From NCBI GenBank assembly GCA_964598275.1, contig CAZRAZ010000036.1, positions 1 through 6,571 of the forward strand: a DNA stretch of 6,571 nt, in the 5' to 3' direction. Position 1 is the first letter of the stretch. Each line of letters begins with the position of its first letter. Shown one piece after another: positions 1 through 6,014 of this stretch. Position numbers and translations under genes: made by a program. The notes under the pieces were generated by a model. It was given only the letters and a program-made list of their open reading frames with translations, searched no databases and had not been told where the DNA came from. This stretch comes from JAHIEZ01 sp964598275 (GTDB lineage: Bacteria > Patescibacteriota > Microgenomatia > UBA12405).

Positions 1-154
1 TCATTTTATTATCTAGCTTAATTTCGTTTTTCATCAAGATTTTTCTATTCTACTAGCATCCCATAATGTGTTCTGTTATACTTATCTGTACCTTAACGAG
101 CAATCCTGCTTGTAAATAGGTGAAAACAGGGAGGCTCTGCAAATGCGCAGAAGC

Positions 155-160
155 TATAAT
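155..160 (+). promoter_or_regulatory. Candidate -10 box for the secreted-protein gene
   Basis: A perfect TATAAT lies 36 bases before the ATG at 197, which would give an mRNA leader of about 30 bases carrying the AGGAGG site. No convincing -35 box is seen 16-18 bases upstream. The would-be spacer holds a short inverted repeat (TCTGC at 136-140 with GCAGA at 147-151) that could be an operator. A second extended -10 (TGTTATACT, 74-82) lies further upstream and is an alternative. Confidence 0.45.
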
Positions 161-182
161 CTGTGTTCATATATCTTGCAGT

Positions 183-188
183 AGGAGG
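183..188 (+). promoter_or_regulatory. Shine-Dalgarno site AGGAGG, the only strong one in the window
   Basis: AGGAGG ends 8 bases before the ATG at 197, a classical spacing. It fixes the start of the downstream gene at 197 or at the in-frame ATG at 200. No other gene in this window has a comparable site, so this gene starts translation in a different way from its neighbours. Confidence 0.85.
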
Positions 189-196
189 AACGTACG

Positions 197-871
197 ATGA
201 TGCGACGGTGGTTGATGGTGCTGGTGGCGGTGGCGCTGATGGCACTGGTGTCTGTCCCCTGTCAGGCCGACGGCGGTGATCTTGAGGTCAAGGTCACCGA
301 AATTGGAAAGGTGATCGGCAACGGTTGGGGCACATTTGTGCCGTCATTCCTTCCCACCTCTCCGAACGACTATGGCGTGCGGGTCCAGTACTACTCCGAA
401 CTCATCGGATTCGACCACAAAGAGGAGTGGGTGACCAAGCCGGTCTATCGTGGTTCTGATGTTCAGGGGTTCTGGGTATCCCTGGAAGGCATCGACGAGA
501 ACCATTTCGTGGACTACATCGACTTGTCGATCGGCGCCTACGGCCTCCCCCCCAACCCCCCCGCTATGCTCTACTTCCTGGTCATCGACAGCTATGGCTG
601 GGTCATCGGTTCCGGGGAAGGTGAGCTGGCGGAATTCTTGTCTGACGACGAGTGCAGGGGGCAGATAGGTGAGATGAGGAGGATGTTTCTTCATCTCAAC
701 CTCCTCAAATCAGTCCCTCTCCCCACCACGATCGGGCTGGTCCCCGGTTACGGCTCTCGGAACCTGGGGATGAATATCGTCACCCCGCAAGGAGCGCGAG
801 ACCAGAAGATGTGCTACAACAACCGTTACAATCAATCCGTACCCGGAGGGTACGGGGTTTGGTGGCGGTGA
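197..871 (+). CDS. Secreted protein of unknown function, GC-rich
   Basis: This encodes a 224-residue protein I do not recognise. Residues 1-24 form a clear Sec-type signal peptide: basic MMRR, a hydrophobic core rich in Leu, Val and Ala, and a small-residue end (PCQA) with likely cleavage before DGG. The protein is therefore probably exported. The mature part is rich in aromatic residues and glycine, with only two cysteines after the leader (in DDEC and KMCYNN) and no further membrane segment. The C-terminus GGYGVWWR is aromatic. Codons favour G/C in the third position, unlike the neighbouring genes. Two C7 tracts at 547-553 and 556-562 are places where an indel would shift the frame, but the frame stays open to a TGA stop. 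The gene stands alone between AT-rich spacers, with its own -10 box, ribosome site and downstream hairpin. The reading frame is well supported; the function is unknown. Confidence 0.8.
   Translation: MMRRWLMVLVAVALMALVSVPCQADGGDLEVKVTEIGKVIGNGWGTFVPSFLPTSPNDYGVRVQYYSELIGFDHKEEWVTKPVYRGSDVQGFWVSLEGIDENHFVDYIDLSIGAYGLPPNPPAMLYFLVIDSYGWVIGSGEGELAEFLSDDECRGQIGEMRRMFLHLNLLKSVPLPTTIGLVPGYGSRNLGMNIVTPQGARDQKMCYNNRYNQSVPGGYGVWWR
837..855 (+). repeat. Inverted repeat inside the 3' end of the secreted-protein gene
   Basis: CCGTACCC (837-844) and GGGTACGG (848-855) are perfect 8-base arms around the loop GGA. The repeat lies in the last codons of the gene and could fold in the mRNA just before the terminator-like hairpin at 884-914. 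It may equally be a by-product of the encoded residues. Confidence 0.5.
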
Positions 872-883
872 GGCCGTCCGTCT

Positions 884-914
884 GCAGGAGTGTCCCTTCC
901 TGGGGCACTCCTGC
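884..914 (+). terminator. Strong hairpin after the secreted-protein gene, likely terminator
   Basis: GCAGGAGTG (884-892) pairs perfectly with CACTCCTGC (906-914). The stem extends by TCCC/GGGG (one T-G wobble) to 13 pairs, closing on a 5-base TTCCT loop. It begins 12 bases after the TGA stop. No run of T follows, only a C/T-rich stretch, so it is not a textbook intrinsic terminator. It could act as a mRNA 3' end stabiliser or a Rho-assisted site instead. Confidence 0.6.
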
Positions 915-1069
915 CCCTTCCGGGTTTCCCCGTCCTCCCTCATCTCAAAATTTCTCCTCCTACTGCAAAAAAAATTATTTCCTTTTCTAAAAACAATTTA
1001 TTGTAATTATTTTATTACCACCGTGTCCTTACACTACCAAATCCTCTGGCGTCATTTTTGATTTCAACT
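915..1069. other. AT-rich spacer without a gene
   Basis: After a C/T-rich stretch (about 915-960), the sequence turns strongly AT-rich with an A8 run and T-rich blocks (about 966-1018). It contains a small palindrome of ACAAT-TT-ATTGT form. I see no open frame of useful length and no RNA gene. It separates the GC-rich cassette from the leaderless gene series, and the strand composition bias changes here. Confidence 0.5.
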
Positions 1070-1090
1070 AACCAACTTTGGAGGTTGGTT
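1070..1090 (+). repeat. Inverted repeat touching the -35 box, possible operator
   Basis: AACCAAC (1070-1076) and GTTGGTT (1084-1090) are perfect 7-base arms around a 7-base loop; one wobble pair can extend the stem inward. The right arm shares its last base with the -35 box TTGACG of the next promoter. This position suits a regulator binding site. No regulator gene is visible nearby, so the role is inferred. Confidence 0.5.
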
Positions 1091-1117
1091 TGACGAAGTG
1101 ATATTTATTGATATAAT
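1090..1117 (+). promoter_or_regulatory. Strong sigma-70-type promoter, leaderless start for the 86-residue gene
   Basis: TTGACG (1090-1095, five of six consensus bases) is followed after 16 bases by TATAAT (1112-1117), preceded by the extended -10 bases TGA (1109-1111). The ATG at 1123 begins 5 bases after the -10 box, so the transcript should start at or next to the start codon. This is the best-formed promoter in the window. Confidence 0.75.
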
Positions 1118-1122
1118 TAAAT

Positions 1123-1383
1123 ATGGTTGATGAATATAGAATCACTGGAGGGAGTTTACCCGAGGTAGATGACGTAAAGGTGGTAAATGATTACGGACTA
1201 CCTTGTGTGAGAGGTTGCAGACAAGACCCTAAAATTTGCGAGAGAAGAGGGGATTATCTGGGATTAGGAGATAAATGTGGTAAATTAGTGGTGATGCCTA
1301 CTGGAACAACGTCTGAACTACGGCCAAAGTGTGGAGGGGTGTGGGTGTATGGAAAAATTTTGGTTGATGATTATCAAATTTGA
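1123..1383 (+). CDS. Small cysteine-containing protein of unknown function
   Basis: This encodes an 86-residue protein I do not recognise. It has no signal peptide or membrane segment and five cysteines (C28, C32, C39, C52, C70), of which C28-x3-C32-x6-C39 are the most clustered. Such an arrangement could bind metal or form disulfides, but it matches no motif I know. The chain is polar and glycine-rich, with an acidic start and an end in VDDYQI. The ATG was chosen because it follows the strong -10 box by 5 bases; there is no Shine-Dalgarno sequence. It ends in TGA, 94 bases before the methyltransferase gene, which has its own promoter. The well-formed promoter is the main argument that this short frame is real, and the coding strand shows the purine bias seen in its neighbours. 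A non-coding transcript is the alternative. Confidence 0.6.
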   Translation: MVDEYRITGGSLPEVDDVKVVNDYGLPCVRGCRQDPKICERRGDYLGLGDKCGKLVVMPTGTTSELRPKCGGVWVYGKILVDDYQI

Positions 1384-1440
1384 CATGTGTTAATGACAAA
1401 AGACTTTTTCTGGAGAAAAGAGGAAAGTTGGATATAATAA

Positions 1441-1470
1441 ATGACTTATAAAAAAGTTATATGATAAAAT
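1441..1470 (+). promoter_or_regulatory. Promoter with leaderless start for the methyltransferase gene
   Basis: ATGACT (1441-1446, a moderate -35) is followed after 18 bases by TAAAAT (1465-1470), with the extended -10 bases TGA before it (1462-1464). The ATG at 1478 comes 7 bases later. Another TATAAT at 1433-1438 lies just upstream and could be a second start site. No Shine-Dalgarno sequence is present. Confidence 0.6.
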
Positions 1471-1477
1471 CTCGGGT

Positions 1478-2242
1478 ATGGAAATAAGGGTTGCCGAGAG
1501 AGCCATAAATACAGATTACACTGAACATTCGCGTAAACAAATTGAGTCTATTAAAGCTCGCTATAGAGCAGGGGCGGAGTATTCAAAAAATTTGCTGGGA
1601 GAAACTGAAGGCCCTTGGTTGGATATCGGAGCAAATGTTGGATATGGATTACCGCAGTTACCGGCTTGTAGAAAGGGTGTTTTTGCAATTGACACGGAGA
1701 TAAAATATCTCCAAAAGGCGTTAGAGCAAAATTCTCGAGTGAAAGGAATGGTTATGGATGCTTGTCATCTTGGTTGTAATAATGGTTGTATCGCGACGGT
1801 AAGTTGCTTTGAAGTAATTGAACATATGGAAGAGCCGAGGCAAAAAGAACTGCTGGCAGAAATACACAGAGTACTTGAGCCCGGGGGAGTTTTGGTCATT
1901 TCTACTCCGGATAAAACTGCCAGCGGCAAACGACGAAGGAGTCCTGATCATGAGAGAGAATTAACTTTTAAAGAATTAGAACGGCTTTTGACAGAACAAG
2001 GGTTTGCAATTAAAGAAGTTTTGGGAGAAAGTTTTTATAACAATGGTCTTTTTCATCGTGTCTTTCGAGGTTTAAGAGAAAATCCCCTGGTAGTATTGGC
2101 CTATTACCGTTTGATTCCCTGGTCTTTAAGAAGCGGTCTTAGAGATGCGTTTTCTAATTCTCAAGATGGAACAACTGTAAGAAAACCAAGGGCAAATGAG
2201 ACAGCAAGAATTAATTTTGTGGTTTGTCAGAAGTCAGAGTAG
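1478..2242 (+). CDS. Class I SAM-dependent methyltransferase
   Basis: This 254-residue enzyme most likely transfers a methyl group from S-adenosylmethionine to an unknown acceptor in the cytoplasm. Visible motifs of the Methyltransf_11/UbiE-like fold are the SAM-binding glycine motif I LDIGANVGYG (48-57), the acidic motif II residue in AIDTEI (D72), an acidic MDA (D94) at the adenine-side position, and FEVIEHM (111-117). They are followed by RVLEPGGVLVISTPD (131-145), the strand and turn typical of the family. HERELTFKELERLL (158-171), before a GF motif, matches the usual lid and C-terminal region. About 60 further residues after the core are basic and hydrophobic and may define the substrate. 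The start has no Shine-Dalgarno sequence but lies 7 bases after a -10 box. Similar enzymes methylate small molecules, lipids, quinones or cell-surface precursors; nothing here decides between them. TypA follows 32 bases downstream but need not be functionally linked. Confidence 0.9.
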   Translation: MEIRVAERAINTDYTEHSRKQIESIKARYRAGAEYSKNLLGETEGPWLDIGANVGYGLPQLPACRKGVFAIDTEIKYLQKALEQNSRVKGMVMDACHLGCNNGCIATVSCFEVIEHMEEPRQKELLAEIHRVLEPGGVLVISTPDKTASGKRRRSPDHERELTFKELERLLTEQGFAIKEVLGESFYNNGLFHRVFRGLRENPLVVLAYYRLIPWSLRSGLRDAFSNSQDGTTVRKPRANETARINFVVCQKSE

Positions 2243-2262
2243 GGGCTGGCTGATTTGTGGTG

Positions 2263-2268
2263 TATAAT
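2263..2268 (+). promoter_or_regulatory. -10 box for typA, decides the start codon
   Basis: A perfect TATAAT sits inside the 12-mer GGTGTATAATGG (2259-2270), repeated exactly at 4116-4127. The ATG at 2275 starts 6 bases after it, placing the box at -12 to -7, the exact position for a transcript that begins at the A of ATG. The in-frame GTG codons at 2257 and 2260 lie upstream of and across the box and are unlikely starts. No -35 box is recognisable. Confidence 0.65.
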
Positions 2269-2274
2269 GGCCGA

Positions 2275-4116
2275 ATGGATACGGTAAAAGATATCAAAAA
2301 TGTAGCGGTGATTGCCCATGTTGACCATGGCAAAACTACGCTGGTGGATGCGATGTTAAAGCAAACTCACACCTTCCGCGATAACCAAGAGGAAATGGGG
2401 CAGGAGCGGATTATGGACAGTAATGATTTGGAACGGGAAAAAGGGATTACCATTTTGGCTAAAAACACGTCGGTGTTTTATAAGGGCGTAAAAATTAATA
2501 TTATCGACACGCCCGGACATGCTGATTTCGGCGGAGAAGTGGAAAGGGTAATGAACATGGCCGACGGGGCACTTTTAATTGTGGATGCGGCTGAAGGGGT
2601 GATGCCACAAACAAGATTTGTTTTAAAAGAAGCCTTTGCGGCGGGGTTAAAAATAATAGTAGTAATCAACAAAATTGACAGAAAAGATGCCGATACTGCC
2701 AGAGTATTAACAGAGGTGGAAAATTTATTTTTGAATTTAGCAGTGGTGGAAGACCAGTTAGATTATAAGGTAATTTATGCCATTGGCAAGGAAGGAAAAA
2801 CTTTTGAAAAAATGCCAACAGGGGTCGAAGAAAAGGCAGATACCGGTCCCCTATTTGAAGCAATTTTACAGACTATTCCCAGTTCGATTAAAAACAGCGA
2901 TAAAAAATTTGCGATGATGGTGTCGGCTTTTGAAAAAAATGATTATTTGGGTAAATTGGCGGTGGGTCGGGTACACAGCGGGAAAATTGCCAAAGGAGAC
3001 CGAATAAAATTGATAAATTCTGACGGAACAGAGGCAGGAAGATTCAAAATTGAGAAAATGTATATAAATGAGGGTTTGGAAAAGGTGGAAACGGAGAAGG
3101 CCGGCAGCGGAGAGATTGTTTATCTGGCGGGAATTGGCCAAATTAAAATAGGTCAAACCATTGCCGATGTTTTGACAGAAAAACCATTGGCGACAATCAG
3201 TGTCAGCGAGCCAACATTAAAGGCCGGTTTTGGGGCCAATAGCAGTCAATTTGCCAGCAGGGAAGCCAAATTTTTGACCAGTCGACAATTAATCGAGAGG
3301 CTTCGGGAAGAAGTGGAAACAGATTTGGGATTAAGACTGGAAGAGGATAAAAATGATCCGTCAAAAGTGGTAGTGGCCGGCAGGGGCGAATTGCATCTGG
3401 CTATTTTGATTGAGAAATTGAGACGTCAGGGTTATGCCATGGAAGTAGGTAAACCAGAAGTTATTTTGAAAGACATCAACGGAATACTGTGCGAACCGTG
3501 GGAAGAAATGACGATTTTGGTAAGCAGAGATTTTGTGGGAGCGGTAAGCGGTGAAGCGGGCAGAAGACGGGCACAATTATTGGAAATGGTGGAAGATAAA
3601 CAAGGCGGAGTAAAAATGATTTATAAGATAAGCGAAGAAAATGCATTGGGAATAAGAAGCGTACTGATGAGCAAGACCCGAGGAGAAGCCTTGGTTAGTT
3701 TTATTTTCTTGGGTTTTGAGGCAAAAACAGAAAAAACCGGATCGAGCAGAAATGGAGTGATGATTGCGTCGGAAAGCGGAAAAGCTCTACCTTATGGGTT
3801 AAATTTGGCTCAAAAAAGAGGCATAACTTTTGTGGAACCCCGGGAAGAAGTCTATGCAGGAGAGGTGGTCGGCTTGCGGCCGGTTTTTGGAGATTTGGAA
3901 ATAAACGTGTGCAAGGGTAAACAGTTGACCAACATGAGAGCGGCGGGCAATGATGAGGCAGTGGTACTGTCGCCGGCGGTGAAATATAGCCTGGAAGAAG
4001 CTTTGGATTTTATTGAAAACGACGAACTTTTAGATGTAACATCGACGGCCTTGCGATTAAGAAAAAAAATGCTGTCAAAAATTGAGAGAGTGAGACAGGA
4101 AAGAAAGGGCAGATAG
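2275..4116 (+). CDS. typA: Ribosome-associated translational GTPase TypA/BipA
   Basis: This 613-residue GTPase belongs to the EF-G/LepA-related factor family. It binds the ribosome and is linked to 50S assembly and stress or cold adaptation. From the ATG at 2275, G1 is AHVDHGKT (14-21), switch I GITILAKNT (57-65), G3 DTPGH (78-82) and G4 NKID (131-134). VMDSNDLE-like IMDSNDLE and FGGEVERVM are hallmark BipA sequences. The elongation-factor III/V region follows (GRGELHLAILIEKLRRQGY). The BipA-specific C-terminal domain ends with LTNMRAAGNDEAVVL and a basic tail. Length matches E. coli BipA (607 residues). Two oddities: G5 reads YAIGKEG, where relatives have YAS(A/G), and the usual GLIGFR turn is NALGIR (456-461). 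An upstream in-frame GTG would add six residues, but that stretch is the -10 box. It is followed 16 bases later by a small gene with the same promoter motif. Confidence 0.97.
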   Translation: MDTVKDIKNVAVIAHVDHGKTTLVDAMLKQTHTFRDNQEEMGQERIMDSNDLEREKGITILAKNTSVFYKGVKINIIDTPGHADFGGEVERVMNMADGALLIVDAAEGVMPQTRFVLKEAFAAGLKIIVVINKIDRKDADTARVLTEVENLFLNLAVVEDQLDYKVIYAIGKEGKTFEKMPTGVEEKADTGPLFEAILQTIPSSIKNSDKKFAMMVSAFEKNDYLGKLAVGRVHSGKIAKGDRIKLINSDGTEAGRFKIEKMYINEGLEKVETEKAGSGEIVYLAGIGQIKIGQTIADVLTEKPLATISVSEPTLKAGFGANSSQFASREAKFLTSRQLIERLREEVETDLGLRLEEDKNDPSKVVVAGRGELHLAILIEKLRRQGYAMEVGKPEVILKDINGILCEPWEEMTILVSRDFVGAVSGEAGRRRAQLLEMVEDKQGGVKMIYKISEENALGIRSVLMSKTRGEALVSFIFLGFEAKTEKTGSSRNGVMIASESGKALPYGLNLAQKRGITFVEPREEVYAGEVVGLRPVFGDLEINVCKGKQLTNMRAAGNDEAVVLSPAVKYSLEEALDFIENDELLDVTSTALRLRKKMLSKIERVRQERKGR

Positions 4117-4119
4117 GTG

Positions 4120-4125
4120 TATAAT
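4120..4125 (+). promoter_or_regulatory. -10 box for the 91-residue gene, leaderless start
   Basis: TATAAT lies within GGTGTATAATGG (4116-4127), the same 12-mer as before typA. The 12-mer begins at the last base of the typA stop codon, and the ATG at 4133 comes 7 bases after the box. No -35 and no Shine-Dalgarno sequence are seen. The gene may also be reached by read-through from typA. Confidence 0.6.
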
Positions 4126-4132
4126 GGGCTAA

Positions 4133-4408
4133 ATGTTTGAGAGAAATGCAGTACTGGGAAAAAAACAGGTAAAAGAAGTTTTTGGCGGAGATCCTCGGTG
4201 TAACAGGTTAATTGACTTACTAGACGAGAAATTGAAAGCGGTGGCGGTAGGTAAATTAGATCCGGAAAATGTTGTTAGATTTCTTGATAGATTACCCAAA
4301 GAAGTTTCGGAACGGCTGACACGCCCTAATGTGAAATTGCGGGGAGATTCGCCAATGATAGTGATGAGGAGAGAGAAGGAAAGAAAGAGGGCTCGAACGG
4401 TAAATTAG
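4133..4408 (+). CDS. Small basic protein of unknown function
   Basis: This encodes 91 residues with no family I recognise. It has one cysteine (in DPRCNRL), no signal peptide and no membrane segment. It looks mostly helical (LIDLLDEKLKAVAVGKL, then VVRFLDRLPKEVSERL). It ends in a strongly basic tail, RREKERKRARTVN, which could contact nucleic acid or the ribosome; this is an inference from charge only. The start follows a -10 box by 7 bases, and the gene comes 16 bases after typA. Its TAG stop overlaps the TAA stop of the convergent aldo/keto reductase by 4 bases, leaving no room for a terminator. Conservation next to typA in related genomes would support a role in translation. Confidence 0.7.
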   Translation: MFERNAVLGKKQVKEVFGGDPRCNRLIDLLDEKLKAVAVGKLDPENVVRFLDRLPKEVSERLTRPNVKLRGDSPMIVMRREKERKRARTVN

Positions 4409-5541
4409 CCTTGATGAAGTTGGCGGTGAATGGCAGTCAGGTGGGCGGGAATATCAATATTTTGAGGACAGGCTTTGACACATTTGTTGCAGTTTAGACA
4501 ACGATTGGCCTTTTGATCATCTGGGAGAGATTGATAGCTGGAACGGGCAGAAGATAAACTACCTCCGATTTTAAACTGATTATAGATAGAAAATATTTTG
4601 GAGATATTAATATTTTGGGGGCAGGGTTGGCAATAACGACAGTCGGTGCAGAGAATATCAGCAATTTTTTGGTAGGCGGTTTGAACTTTTTTGATGATTT
4701 CTTGATCGGCGAGGGAAAGAGAACCGACAGCAGAACGGTCGGCCGAGGCGAGATTTTGTTTCAGTTGATCCATGGTGGACATGCCACTTAATAAAAGAGA
4801 GACTTCGGGCTGATGCCAAAGCCATTGTAGGGCCCAATCGACCGGAGTGCGGGAAGGGTCCGCTTTTTGGTAAATATTCTTAATGACGGCTGGAGGGTTG
4901 GCTAGAGCGCCACCTTTAAGCGGTTCCATGATAACGACAGCCAAACCTTTTTTTGAGGCATAGCGAAGTCCTTCAAGACCGGCTTGAAAATCAAGATCTA
5001 AAATATTGTATTGAATTTGGCAGAAAGCCCAGTTGTCGTAGGCGTCAATGATTTGTTTAAAGAGAGGCAATTGATCGTGAAAGGAAAAGCCAAGATAACC
5101 GATACGGCCATCCCTGATGGCGGATTCGGCCCAGGGGAGAACTTCAAGATCACGAATAAGCGGCCAGGTGGTCTGGTTTAAGGCGTGAAGAAGATAAAAA
5201 TCTAGGTGATCGGTGTCTAGTTTTTTGAGTTGCAGATTTAAATAATGATCAAAATCTTTTTTGGAAGAGATTAGCCAGGCAGGTAATTTGCTGGCCAATT
5301 TGGTTTTTTGACGATAGCCGTTTTTTAAGGCTTTGCCAACAACAATTTCGCTTTGGCCATCGTGATAGGGAAAGGCGGTGTCGATATAATTAACGCCGAA
5401 ATCAATGGCGTAACGAATGATGGCAATGGCTTGCTTTTTGTTGATTTTTGCCTTGTCTTCACCAATAATCGGCAAACGCATGGTGCCAAAACCAAGAGCA
5501 GAGACGTTAAAATCCAGAGAGCCAAATTGACGGTACTGCAT
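4405..5541 (-). CDS. Aldo/keto reductase with two C-terminal [4Fe-4S] motifs
   Basis: This 378-residue oxidoreductase joins an aldo/keto reductase barrel (about 1-285) to a ferredoxin-like tail. The barrel opens with FGTMRLP and has the catalytic tetrad: D54 and Y59 (in YIDTAFPYH), K85 (in ASKLP) and H119 (in YLLHAL). SGMSTMDQLKQNL (252-264) is the usual C-terminal cofactor-side region. The tail has C298-xx-C301-xx-C304-xx-C307-P (reading CTDCRYCQPCP) and C348-xx-C351-xx-C354-xxx-C358-P, each followed by QNI and each fit to hold a [4Fe-4S] cluster. This architecture is that of the COG1453 group, common in anaerobes. It should reduce or oxidise a carbonyl or alcohol with NAD(P)H and possibly exchange electrons with ferredoxin; the substrate is unknown. 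The start has no Shine-Dalgarno sequence and lies 3 bases after the cupin stop, so the two genes are probably co-transcribed and translationally coupled. Confidence 0.93.
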   Translation of the reverse strand: MQYRQFGSLDFNVSALGFGTMRLPIIGEDKAKINKKQAIAIIRYAIDFGVNYIDTAFPYHDGQSEIVVGKALKNGYRQKTKLASKLPAWLISSKKDFDHYLNLQLKKLDTDHLDFYLLHALNQTTWPLIRDLEVLPWAESAIRDGRIGYLGFSFHDQLPLFKQIIDAYDNWAFCQIQYNILDLDFQAGLEGLRYASKKGLAVVIMEPLKGGALANPPAVIKNIYQKADPSRTPVDWALQWLWHQPEVSLLLSGMSTMDQLKQNLASADRSAVGSLSLADQEIIKKVQTAYQKIADILCTDCRYCQPCPQNINISKIFSIYNQFKIGGSLSSARSSYQSLPDDQKANRCLNCNKCVKACPQNIDIPAHLTAIHRQLHQG

Positions 5542-5544
5542 AAA

Positions 5545-5931
5545 TTATGACCGATGTTCCCCGGCCTCGGCCACATCGGCGGCGGCTTTGGTAACATGGA
5601 CAGTGCCTGCGGGATGATTGGGAGGAGAATAAAGAGTGTAAAGCTTGAGAGTGTCGGAACCGACATTCTCAACATTGTGTTGGGCTCCGGCCGGAACGAT
5701 AAAGGCATGATCGGGGGCAAGTTCGGTGGCTTGACCGTCGACAGTAAAACGGGCAATCCCCTGCTCTATTCTAAAAAATTGGTCAACGGCAGGATGGACT
5801 TCCATGCCAATCTCTTCACCGGCATTTAAGCTCATGACTACCAATTGAGTGTGAACGCCGGTATAGAGGACTTTTCGAAAATTAGTATTGTTAAGAGTTT
5901 CTTGTTCAATGTTGGCGTAAAAAGGGGTCAT
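5545..5931 (-). CDS. Small single-domain cupin protein
   Basis: This 128-residue protein fills one cupin beta-barrel (Cupin_2 type). Cupin motif 1 runs G38-EEIGMEVH46-PAVDQFFRIEQG58, with H46, Q51 and E56 at the metal-side positions. Motif 2 is FIVPAGAQHNVEN (77-89), with P80, G82, H85 and N89. The protein probably binds a divalent metal and a small molecule in the cytoplasm. Members are sometimes labelled sugar-phosphate isomerase-like, but the sequence alone does not set a reaction. It is directly followed by the aldo/keto reductase with a 3-base gap, suggesting one operon and perhaps a shared substrate. The chosen ATG has no Shine-Dalgarno sequence. A TATAAA (5942-5947, minus strand) ends 10 bases before it, so a very short leader is possible. 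The GC-rich hairpin at 5961-5992 lies upstream. Confidence 0.92.
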   Translation of the reverse strand: MTPFYANIEQETLNNTNFRKVLYTGVHTQLVVMSLNAGEEIGMEVHPAVDQFFRIEQGIARFTVDGQATELAPDHAFIVPAGAQHNVENVGSDTLKLYTLYSPPNHPAGTVHVTKAAADVAEAGEHRS

Positions 5932-5960
5932 ATGTGATTAATTTATAAACGGTCTCACCA

Positions 5961-5992
5961 TCCGGGGACGTACCGCCTACGGGTACCCCGGA
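5961..5992 (-). repeat. GC-rich hairpin upstream of the cupin gene
   Basis: TCCGGGG (5961-5967) pairs perfectly with CCCCGGA (5986-5992). The stem continues with TACC/GGTA (5971-5974 with 5982-5985) after a 3-base bulge on one side, leaving a 7-base loop. It stands out in an AT-rich intergenic region, with AATTAAT-like sequence on both sides. It may be a leader element of the cupin operon, a weak terminator of the radical SAM gene, or one copy of a dispersed palindromic repeat. No T-run follows on either strand. Confidence 0.6.
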
Positions 5993-6014
5993 GGAGAGAT
6001 TAATTTCTAATTTC

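Noticed and set aside
344..694. Reverse-strand frame of 116 codons opposite the secreted-protein gene
   Set aside because: It lies wholly inside the GC-rich forward gene, where GC-rich codons create antisense open frames. It has no recognisable domain, and the forward frame has the signal peptide and AGGAGG site.
1441..1464. Seven-codon frame ATG to TGA before the methyltransferase gene
   Set aside because: It is short, has no ribosome site and overlaps the -35 and spacer of the methyltransferase promoter; I see no leader-peptide features.
2257..2274. Upstream GTG start for typA adding six residues
   Set aside because: These codons contain the TATAAT box, and TypA relatives start close to the KNVAVIAHVDHGKT segment, so the ATG at 2275 is preferred.
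5325..5756. Reverse-strand frame of 143 codons spanning the cupin-reductase junction
   Set aside because: It overlaps two clearly recognised genes in another frame, is proline- and leucine-rich without any motif, and is a shadow.
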